Under the pieces are notes generated by a model. That model did not search any database and was not told the DNA's origin. It was given only the letters and a program-made list of their open reading frames with translations. Source: Tateyamaria sp. (lineage in GTDB: Bacteria > Pseudomonadota > Alphaproteobacteria > Rhodobacterales > Rhodobacteraceae). From it: a stretch of 12,668 bases of DNA. The first letter of the stretch is position 1, and each line of letters opens with the position of its first letter. Of the stretch, positions 1 through 6,942 are shown in pieces. Made by a program: the position numbers and the translations under genes. The stretch is from the NCBI GenBank assembly GCA_018668195.1, contig JABITU010000238.1:1-12668 (forward strand), given 5' to 3'.

Positions 1-37
1 CGACTTTCTCGCCGGGGCTTTTCGTTGTCTTTCTCAT
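1..37 (-). CDS. 5' end of a probable IS3-type transposase OrfA (cut by window edge)
   Basis: Reading leftward from an ATG at 37-35, the first 12 codons encode MRKTTKSPGEKV before the window ends. From memory this matches the N-terminus of IS3-family OrfA proteins common in Roseobacter-type genomes, which continue into a helix-turn-helix domain. OrfA is the DNA-binding part of the transposase; the catalytic DDE part (OrfB) would lie further left. A good Shine-Dalgarno (GAGGAG, 44-49) sits 6 nt upstream, which supports this start. The start region is folded into a strong hairpin (separate entry). Only 12 residues are visible, so the family call rests on recall of a short stretch. It could be any small gene that starts this way. 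Confidence 0.55.
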   Translation of the reverse strand, partial: MRKTTKSPGEKV

Positions 38-64
38 CGTCCACTCCTCAGTGGTTACGATGAG
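33..64 (-). promoter_or_regulatory. Hairpin covering the transposase ribosome site and start codon
   Basis: On the minus strand CTCATCGT (64-57) pairs with ACGATGAG (40-33), and CCACT (54-50) pairs with AGTGG (45-41). This gives 13 base pairs with a 2-nt AA bulge and a GAGG loop. The start ATG lies in the lower stem; the Shine-Dalgarno GAGGAG is partly loop and partly upper stem. The pairing is seen directly. A role in blocking translation from read-through transcripts is inferred from other insertion sequences (IS10, IS50), where comparable structures do this. Confidence 0.6.
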
Positions 65-235
65 CAACAAACCCTCTCTTAGCAAATACCCCTATTTGGA
101 CCCATAAGCGCTGACGTCAGACACTACCGGCCAGCCTGAATAAATTTTTGTCCGACCAACTTGGGATCGAATTCACTCTGGGGCGCGAAAACGAGTCGCC
201 GGTTTTACCAATGAAGCTGTCAACCAACGTGGAAA

Positions 236-269
236 GCCGGTTTCGGCGCAAATTCGAACACGAATTTGC
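236..269 (-). terminator. Possible terminator hairpins downstream of cckA
   Basis: About 40 nt past the cckA stop, GCAAATTCG and CGAATTTGC form a perfect 9-bp stem with a 4-nt loop (248-269). On the minus strand it is followed at once by a 4-bp stem, GCCG-AAAC-CGGC (247-236), then TTT. The T-run is short, so this is only a plausible intrinsic terminator for cckA. Apart from these hairpins I see no gene between ~125 and 309. Confidence 0.4.
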
Positions 270-309
270 TTTGTATGACAGCATTCCGTCCGACTGACCT
301 AATGTGTTT

Positions 310-2607
310 TCAATGCAACTGCCTGTATACGGTTTCCGCCAAATCATTCAATGAGAACGGTTTTGGTAAGAAAACAGAGTTGGGAATTTTCTCGTTCTGG
401 TCGTCCAGCTTGTCCTCGGTATATCCGGACACAAAGACCACGCGCACCTCGGGACGTTCAATCAGAGCCTCCCGGACCCAGCTCGGTCCATCTTTGCCTG
501 GCATAACCACATCAGTTACGAACAGGTCTACATTTAGGCTGCGATCTTCCAGTGTTTTTAGGGCTGCTTCGGCCGAATCCGCCTCAAGAACCGTATAGCC
601 TCGAAGCCGCAGTGCCCGGCTGGCAAAGGCGCGAACCGGCGCTTCGTCTTCCACCAGCAAGATTACGCCTTCTCCATGTTTTGGTTCAGGAATTTGGGCC
701 GGCTTGACCGTTTCGACCGCTTTATGCTCCACGCGTTCGACCGCTGGAAACATGATCGAAAAACGGGTGCCTTCGCCCACTACACTATCCACAAAAATGA
801 AGCCGCCCGTCTGCTTTACAATCCCATAAGCCGTAGACAGGCCAAGGCCTGTGCCCTCCCCGGTGCGCTTTGTAGTGTAAAACGGCTCGAAAATCTTTTG
901 AAGTTTGTCAGACGGTATGCCGACGCCCTTATCTACGACACGCAGACAAACATACTGCCCAACCGGTACGCTGACGCGGTCACGTTCCAGCGGTTTAACA
1001 AGGTTCAAATGCTCAGTTTCAATCTGAATTTCACCACCGTCTGGCATCGCATCTCTGGCATTAACAACGAGATTCATGAGCACTTGTTCGAGTTGCCGTT
1101 TGTCTGCCCGGATCGTCTTAAGAACAGGATCGTGGCTTAGTGTGAGCCGCACCTTTTCACCTACCAATCGATTTAGTAGGTGGGTCAGATCAGACATTGT
1201 TTCGCGCAAATCAAGATCTTCAGGGCGCAGTGTCTGTTTACGCGAAAACGCAAGCAATTGACCAACGAGCGCCGCAGCCCGGTTCGCGTTTTGATTGATC
1301 TGCACCAGGTCGCTATAGTCGACATCCGCCTCGTTGTGACGCAATAATAACAAGTCGCAATGACCAGAAATTGCTGTAAGCAAGTTGTTGAAATCATGCG
1401 CGACACCACCTGCGAGCTGGCCGATAGCCTGCATTTTCTGGCTTTGAACAAATTGCGCCTCGAGCGTCTTTAATTCTGTCGCATCTGAGAGTACTGCGAT
1501 AATTGACGTTTCGCCCTCTTCTATCATGCGATTGAGTGCAACTTGCACGAACATTTCTTTGTCTGGGCGTTTAAGCCGCAAGAATTCAGACTGTTGCACC
1601 GAACGACCAGAAATCGTCTCTTCAAGCCAATCGGTAATCGGTCTACCCAAACCCTCCATTAGGTCAGACAGGTGGACTCCTTCGGCCAGAACATCTCCGA
1701 TCAACCGCTTGCCGGTTTGGTTATAGCCTCGCACACGACCGTCGGCGCTGAAACGGACCAGTGGAACAGGCAATTCTTCGAAAGATGACCAGCTGGACAC
1801 TTCGGACAATGGTGGTGGCAACAGATAAAGCGCTGTTCGCCCAGCGCCTGCATCGACTTCATAGAGATAAATGTCGATCGGCCCGTCGATGCCTAAAACC
1901 TGTGTCAAAGTGCCGGACGTCACAGGAAGGGACACAAACACCTCATCAAGCGCGTTTACACGTTGGCCAATCAGAGCGCAGGCCGCATCAGTCATATCAA
2001 CAATCGATCCGTCGCGTTCGATTATTATCATCGGCAACTCGTGCCCGTCCGCACTGCGCCCCTTTCCAGTGTCCGGCATCGCCTCAAGCCGCCACAGCAA
2101 ATGATTCAAGACAGTTTTGTGGACGGACAATCGCAGATGTCCATTTCGGGTCACAATGGTTTCGCAAGCAGCCTCCTCGGAGTCGACCTGCGCTTTGAGA
2201 TGCAAAAGAATATCGTTGGGATTGGCAAAAATATTGCGCAAAATAATGGCCAAACTCTCGCCCTGTGGGACAGAATAGGCAGCGCGCGCTGCCGCATTTG
2301 CGCGCAAAACCTCACCATTTTCAGAACACACGAAACTGGGCGATTTATCTTTTTCGATAACTTCGGCAATGGCACCAGTGGTCATGTCGTAGGCTTGGCG
2401 CACTTTCCTGGCAATGACCGTCATAAAGATCCCGAATAAAAACAACGCTGATCCTGCCGCGAACAGGCCCAATTGTGCCAGTTCATAAGGTACAAGCGCC
2501 CCACCCAGACCCAGCACCGCAGCAACGCCAATCAGAACTTTGGCACGCTCGGCCCCTCGGGATGAAAATCGCGCAAGCCTTGTTTGTGTAAATGCGCCGT
2601 TCGCCAC
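310..2607 (-). CDS. cckA: CckA-type hybrid histidine kinase of the CtrA phosphorelay
   Basis: Membrane-bound hybrid kinase/phosphatase that passes phosphate through ChpT to CtrA; in Rhodobacterales this relay governs motility, gene transfer agents and cell-cycle traits. The 765-aa protein has two transmembrane segments (about 22-41 and 45-67), PAS-like sensing regions (about 75-380), a HisKA domain with the CckA-typical HDFNN box (His404), and an ATPase domain with N-box Asn516, G1 Asp559 and G2 GTGLGL (585-590). A C-terminal receiver follows: acidic pair Glu653/Asp654, phospho-acceptor Asp699, Lys749. All key residues are present and the C-terminus looks complete. I chose GTG at 2607: GGAGG at 2614-2618 is 6 nt upstream of it, but only 3 nt from the alternative TTG at 2610. 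A CtrA-type site lies about 50 nt upstream. Confidence 0.93.
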   Translation of the reverse strand: MANGAFTQTRLARFSSRGAERAKVLIGVAAVLGLGGALVPYELAQLGLFAAGSALFLFGIFMTVIARKVRQAYDMTTGAIAEVIEKDKSPSFVCSENGEVLRANAAARAAYSVPQGESLAIILRNIFANPNDILLHLKAQVDSEEAACETIVTRNGHLRLSVHKTVLNHLLWRLEAMPDTGKGRSADGHELPMIIIERDGSIVDMTDAACALIGQRVNALDEVFVSLPVTSGTLTQVLGIDGPIDIYLYEVDAGAGRTALYLLPPPLSEVSSWSSFEELPVPLVRFSADGRVRGYNQTGKRLIGDVLAEGVHLSDLMEGLGRPITDWLEETISGRSVQQSEFLRLKRPDKEMFVQVALNRMIEEGETSIIAVLSDATELKTLEAQFVQSQKMQAIGQLAGGVAHDFNNLLTAISGHCDLLLLRHNEADVDYSDLVQINQNANRAAALVGQLLAFSRKQTLRPEDLDLRETMSDLTHLLNRLVGEKVRLTLSHDPVLKTIRADKRQLEQVLMNLVVNARDAMPDGGEIQIETEHLNLVKPLERDRVSVPVGQYVCLRVVDKGVGIPSDKLQKIFEPFYTTKRTGEGTGLGLSTAYGIVKQTGGFIFVDSVVGEGTRFSIMFPAVERVEHKAVETVKPAQIPEPKHGEGVILLVEDEAPVRAFASRALRLRGYTVLEADSAEAALKTLEDRSLNVDLFVTDVVMPGKDGPSWVREALIERPEVRVVFVSGYTEDKLDDQNEKIPNSVFLPKPFSLNDLAETVYRQLH

Positions 2608-2613
2608 CAATAA

Positions 2614-2618
2614 CCTCC
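2614..2618 (-). promoter_or_regulatory. Ribosome binding site of cckA
   Basis: GGAGG on the minus strand, 6 nt before GTG at 2607. It decides the start: the TTG one codon earlier would be only 3 nt away, and an overlapping ATG at 2620-2618 is out of frame. Confidence 0.7.
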
Positions 2619-2655
2619 ATCAACTGGTTAAAATTCGCCTCGTTGTGCCCGTAGA

Positions 2656-2678
2656 ATGGTTAATCGTGCCTTAACCAT
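2656..2678. promoter_or_regulatory. CtrA-type binding site upstream of cckA
   Basis: A perfect 8-bp inverted repeat, ATGGTTAA-N7-TTAACCAT, contains TTAA-N7-TTAA at 2660-2674. That is the full CtrA box known from Caulobacter, and TTAACCAT is also the known half-site form. Further TTAA cores lie at 2628-2631 (within GGTTAA) and 2680-2683. The centre is about 60 nt upstream of the cckA GTG, so it probably overlaps or sits next to the cckA promoter. The motif is seen directly; binding by CtrA is inferred. Confidence 0.65.
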
Positions 2679-2704
2679 CTTAAAGAACACGCCCGGGTGT
2701 ACTG

Positions 2705-2729
2705 CGGCGCGCCAAAATATTGGCCGCCG
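2705..2729 (-). terminator. GC-rich hairpin between the methyltransferase gene and cckA
   Basis: CGGCG-C-GCCAA and TTGGC-CGCCG pair into a 10-bp stem with one bulged C and an AATA loop, 11 nt past the stop of the upstream methyltransferase gene. No T-run follows on the minus strand, so it may be a weak terminator or an mRNA-end stabiliser rather than a classical intrinsic terminator. Confidence 0.4.
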
Positions 2730-2740
2730 AGTAAGTCAGC

Positions 2741-3901
2741 TTATTCACAGTGCGTCAAGTGAGCGCAAAAGAACCCGTCGCCCCATTCGTCCACTGGCCA
2801 TTGGTGCATCATCTGCTGGCGCCATTCGGGATAGTTCGTCAGAAAATTTGCGATCTGGCCAGCATTTTCCTCTGAAAACAAAGAGCAGGTTGCGTATGCC
2901 AGCGTGCCCCCCGGGCGCACGAGTTTCAAGGCGCGCTCAAGCACCTGCGCCTGCAAGGCAACAAGCTCGGCTAATCTGTCTGACGTAAGTGTCCACTTCG
3001 CCTCTGGCGCACGTCGCCATGTACCCGAGCCGGAACATGGCACGTCACAAAAGACGAGGTCAAAGGTGCCAACTTTTGCGAGGTCTTCGGGCGCACATAT
3101 TGCGATATCATGCCCACCACGCGCAGCTCGGACGGGTATATCCTGCATCCGGGCCGTGTCTATGTCGTGGGCGGTAACCTCCCAACCGGCCGCTGCAAGG
3201 GCAAGCGCTTTGCCCCCGCCCCCTGCGCAGAAATCCAAAACCCGCCCCTGCGCTGGCAAGCTAGCCACAGCAGCCTGGCTAGACGCGTCTTGCAGTTCAA
3301 CAAGGCCTTGTGAAAACGCCTCAGAATTACGGATGCGGCGTGCACCTTCGCTTACGGTCAACGCGGATGCAGCGCGCGGATTTGTGCTGAGCACAATACC
3401 ATCTGCTGCCAAACGCGCCGCGGCCTCGATCGGTGTCGTTCGAGCACTGTTGATCCGCAGTGTGATTGGCGCGCGGTCGGTCAAGGCCAGCGCCGTACGT
3501 TCTGCATCATCGCCCAGGCTGGCATTGAACAGCTCAATCATCCAATCTGGAAGGTCCCATCGATCACCCATAACATCAGGCGTCAATCCTGCGACAGATT
3601 CTTCGGCAGTTAGCTCCGCTGCACCATAGCCATTACCGTCAAAAAGCGCGTTGGTGCTGTCGCCTTGCGCTCTTAGTCGACCTATCATTCGCGCACGTCC
3701 GGTTTCACCGCCACCCCTTACCGCATCGCTGCGCCAGTGTCTCACTGTGTCAAAGACATGATCCCGGACAGCTGCACGATCCTTTGAGCCTGCATAACGG
3801 CTGGAGCGCGCCCAACGGCTCAAGGCCTGTTCGGCAGATTGACCGGAAATGATTTGATCCAGAATATCAATGGCCGCAGCCACTCGGGCACTGGGAGTCA
3901 T
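2741..3901 (-). CDS. RsmB/NOP-family SAM-dependent RNA (cytosine-5) methyltransferase
   Basis: Transfers methyl from SAM to C5 of cytosine in rRNA or tRNA. Visible in the 386 aa: a helical N-terminal region resembling a reduced NusB-like domain (about 1-100), SAM-binding motif I LDFCAGGGGK (222-231), motif IV DVPCSG with Cys289, and motif VI TCS with Cys339. Two cysteines are the hallmark of m5C RNA methyltransferases: one attacks C6, the other helps release the product. I chose ATG at 3901, because MTPSARVAAA is the usual family start; an in-frame TTG at 3910 is less likely. Neither has a strong Shine-Dalgarno. It lies 41 nt after guaB and is probably translated from the guaB transcript. Rhodobacterales commonly carry a second, longer RsmB elsewhere (from memory), so I give no symbol; the exact target base is unknown. 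Confidence 0.88.
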   Translation of the reverse strand: MTPSARVAAAIDILDQIISGQSAEQALSRWARSSRYAGSKDRAAVRDHVFDTVRHWRSDAVRGGGETGRARMIGRLRAQGDSTNALFDGNGYGAAELTAEESVAGLTPDVMGDRWDLPDWMIELFNASLGDDAERTALALTDRAPITLRINSARTTPIEAAARLAADGIVLSTNPRAASALTVSEGARRIRNSEAFSQGLVELQDASSQAAVASLPAQGRVLDFCAGGGGKALALAAAGWEVTAHDIDTARMQDIPVRAARGGHDIAICAPEDLAKVGTFDLVFCDVPCSGSGTWRRAPEAKWTLTSDRLAELVALQAQVLERALKLVRPGGTLAYATCSLFSEENAGQIANFLTNYPEWRQQMMHQWPVDEWGDGFFCAHLTHCE

Positions 3902-3942
3902 ACGGCCCAACCAACATTATGCTTGACCACTAGGAGCATGAT

Positions 3943-5394
<1,452 letters not shown>

Positions 5395-5467
5395 TTAACA
5401 CCTCTTGACTGGAGCTTTCATTTGGCAATTCCCTATTTCATGGGTTACTGATGAAGGAAAGAGAGAA

Positions 5468-5644
5468 ATGACGATTGCGCGCATCCAAATGATCCACAAA
5501 GATGTCAGCCATGAGCCAAAACTCGCATCTGCAAGCAGCAGACTGCACAGTTTTTTTGCTCTTGGCCGGAAGACACCTTGTGTGATCAGGACGACTGTTA
5601 AAACAGATCATATACCCAGCCAGCTCACAGGTCTGACTGAGTGA
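5468..5644 (+). CDS. Doubtful 58-codon small ORF
   Basis: An ATG at 5468 preceded by a purine-rich stretch (GGAAAGAGAGAA) opens a 58-codon frame ending in TGA at 5644, followed by the short GTGAGC half of a hairpin. The product is basic, with no signal peptide, membrane segment or motif I recognise. It lies in the divergent region upstream of the ureohydrolase gene. A frame this long is not surprising by chance in 350 nt, so it may be untranslated or a leader. Confidence 0.15.
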   Translation: MTIARIQMIHKDVSHEPKLASASSRLHSFFALGRKTPCVIRTTVKTDHIPSQLTGLTE

Positions 5645-5734
5645 GCCCATCATTTGCAGAGCATAACCCGAAACCGATCTGATCCGTTCCCAAAAATTTC
5701 AGACTGTGCCCCACCAAATGCAGGCACAACGCCT

Positions 5735-5740
5735 AAGGAG
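5735..5740 (+). promoter_or_regulatory. Ribosome binding site of the ureohydrolase gene
   Basis: AAGGAG ends 7 nt before ATG at 5748. It fixes the start there rather than at the in-frame GTG at 5706, which has no such site and would read through this element. Confidence 0.8.
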
Positions 5741-5747
5741 ACCAAGT

Positions 5748-6710
5748 ATGACAAACACCTATGACAAAGGTCGCCTGAACCTTCCCTTTGTGGGCATCGC
5801 GACCTTTGGCAAACGGCCTTACGCCGAAAACTGGACTGATTTGAACGCCGATGTGGCGATCATCGGCGCACCCTTTGATGCAGGAACCCAGTGGCGATCT
5901 GGCGCACGTTTCGGACCAAAAGCGGTCCGTGACGCCTCCATGCTTTTCAGCTTTGGACACGCGGGGGCTTATGACCACGAGGATGATGTCACCTATCTGC
6001 CCGAAACCGTCCGAATTGTGGATATGGGCGACGCAGATATTATTCATACAGATACCGAAGGGTCGCATGCCAATATAGAAACAGCCGTGCGCGCAGCACT
6101 TGCGGCAGATGCCTTGCCAGTCACCATCGGTGGTGATCACTCGATCAACATTCCCTGCATCCGCGCTTTCGATGGTGAGGGCGACATCCATATACTCCAG
6201 ATCGACGCCCATCTCGACTTTGTCGATGAACGCCATGGCGTGCGGCACGGGCACGGCAACCCGATGCGACGAGCAGCAGAGCACGAATATGTCACGGGCC
6301 TGACCCAAATAGGCATCCGCAACGTCAGCTCTACCGCAAAGGAAGGCTACAATGACGCCCGCGCAATGGGTTCTGACATTTTGTCAGTCCGTCAGGTCCG
6401 CGCCCTTGGTGCACAAAGTTTAATAGAGCGTATTCCCAAAGCCGCACGCCTATACATAACCATCGATATCGATGCTTTTTGCCCCTCAATCGCACCGGGT
6501 ACTGGCACGCCAAGCCACGGCGGCTTTCTGTATTACGACGTTCTGGAAATATTACAGAAGGCTGCTGAACGGCATGATATTGTTGGAATTGACCTGGTTG
6601 AAGTGGCACCCGACTATGATCCCACGGGAAGCACTGCGATCCTCGCAGCTCAGGTTTTGATGAACCTGTTAGGGTTTATCTTTTACGCACGTACTAAATT
6701 TAAAGCATAG
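5748..6710 (+). CDS. speB: Agmatinase-family ureohydrolase (Mn-dependent)
   Basis: Cytosolic enzyme hydrolysing a guanidino compound to urea and an amine; the usual label is agmatinase (agmatine to putrescine). The 320-aa protein shows the full binuclear manganese site of the arginase fold: GGDHS (His131), DAHLD (Asp153, His155, Asp157) and DIDAF (Asp240, Asp242), followed by GTGTPSHGG. The loop after DAHLD (FVDERHGVRHGHGNP) differs, as I recall, from the typical agmatinase loop, so the substrate could be another guanidino compound such as guanidinobutyrate. The start is set by a strong Shine-Dalgarno at 5735-5740. It stands alone: guaB is divergent, and the next gene begins 232 nt downstream after hairpin-rich DNA. 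No transporter or polyamine gene is adjacent to narrow the role. Confidence 0.85.
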   Translation: MTNTYDKGRLNLPFVGIATFGKRPYAENWTDLNADVAIIGAPFDAGTQWRSGARFGPKAVRDASMLFSFGHAGAYDHEDDVTYLPETVRIVDMGDADIIHTDTEGSHANIETAVRAALAADALPVTIGGDHSINIPCIRAFDGEGDIHILQIDAHLDFVDERHGVRHGHGNPMRRAAEHEYVTGLTQIGIRNVSSTAKEGYNDARAMGSDILSVRQVRALGAQSLIERIPKAARLYITIDIDAFCPSIAPGTGTPSHGGFLYYDVLEILQKAAERHDIVGIDLVEVAPDYDPTGSTAILAAQVLMNLLGFIFYARTKFKA

Positions 6711-6711
6711 A

Positions 6712-6724
6712 GGGGGCAGCCCCC
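6712..6724 (+). terminator. Short G/C hairpin just after the ureohydrolase stop
   Basis: GGGGG-CAG-CCCCC begins 2 nt after the TAG. The stem is 5 bp with a 3-nt loop and no T-run follows, so termination or 3'-end protection is only suggested. A second weak stem, AAGATGAA (6763-6770)/TTCATCTT (6791-6798) then GCTTT, lies further on and could act with it. Confidence 0.35.
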
Positions 6725-6740
6725 ATCGACACCCTCGCGC

Positions 6741-6818
6741 CTCCCCCCGGCGTTCATCCGAAAAGATGAAAACCGGATCAGATCACCTGCTTCATCTTGC
6801 TTTAAAAACTCCCCCCGG
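6741..6818. repeat. Intergenic element with two CTCCCCCCGG copies and an AAGATGAA inverted pair
   Basis: CTCCCCCCGG occurs exactly at 6741-6750 and again at 6809-6818. Between them AAGATGAA (6763-6770) and TTCATCTT (6791-6798) form an inverted pair. From memory, motifs of the type CTCCCCC-GG, a spacer and AAGATGAA recur between genes in many Roseobacter-type genomes; this looks like a degenerate copy. Its function is unknown to me. Confidence 0.4.
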
Positions 6819-6933
6819 AGGATCGGCATAAACAAAGTATGTACATAAATTTGACGCCGTTCGACCCGCCGATGTCGTTTGTTGGGTTTAACCTTGGGCG
6901 TGGCATAGTATGTTGGCGCGAAAGCATCAAACT

Positions 6934-6937
6934 GAGG
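6934..6937 (+). promoter_or_regulatory. Ribosome binding site of the corrinoid-reactivation gene
   Basis: GAGG lies 5 nt before ATG at 6943. The in-frame ATG at 6910 has no Shine-Dalgarno upstream, so 6943 is preferred. Confidence 0.6.
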
Positions 6938-6942
6938 TTAAA

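Larger units (their letters stand above)
1..124 (-). mobile_element. Left end of a probable IS3-type insertion sequence (partial)
   Basis: The transposase start, its hairpin and an AT-richer leader lie within about 90 nt of a plausible element tip. IS3-family tips usually begin with TG. On the minus strand candidates begin at 123 (TGTCTGACG...), 118 (TGACGTCAG...) or 104 (TGGGTCC...). A 10-nt palindrome, CTGACGTCAG, occupies 111-120. The other end lies outside the window, so neither the terminal inverted repeat nor the target duplication can be confirmed, and the boundary is uncertain by about 20 nt. Confidence 0.45.
5395..5747. other. Divergent intergenic region between guaB and the ureohydrolase gene
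   Basis: These 353 nt hold the control regions of two divergent genes. Seen here: the guaB Shine-Dalgarno (5399-5405); a 58-codon plus-strand frame (5468-5644) treated separately; an imperfect hairpin GCTCAC (5623-5628)/GTGAGC (5641-5646); the sequence GATCTGATCCG (5676-5686), which recurs inverted downstream of the ureohydrolase gene; and the ureohydrolase Shine-Dalgarno. No sigma70-like promoter pair stood out on either strand. Confidence 0.6.

Noticed and set aside
117..347. 76-codon minus-strand frame overlapping the cckA 3' end
   Set aside because: Starts inside cckA without a ribosome site, runs into the probable IS tip and encodes nothing recognisable.
676..1140. 154-codon plus-strand frame opposite cckA
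   Set aside because: Antisense to the conserved kinase core; no recognisable motif and no ribosome site.
2904..3629. 241-codon plus-strand frame opposite the RsmB/NOP methyltransferase gene
   Set aside because: Antisense shadow of a gene with clear catalytic motifs; the composition (Ser/Ala/Arg/Pro) is what a reversed GC-rich gene gives.
5733..6308. 191-codon minus-strand frame opposite the ureohydrolase gene
   Set aside because: Antisense shadow; the plus strand carries the full metal-ligand set and a strong Shine-Dalgarno.
6711..6942. Riboswitch (cobalamin or SAM) upstream of the corrinoid-reactivation gene
   Set aside because: I looked for a B12-box-like conserved core and a SAM-type pseudoknot and could not identify either; the hairpins present look like 3'-end structures of the preceding gene.
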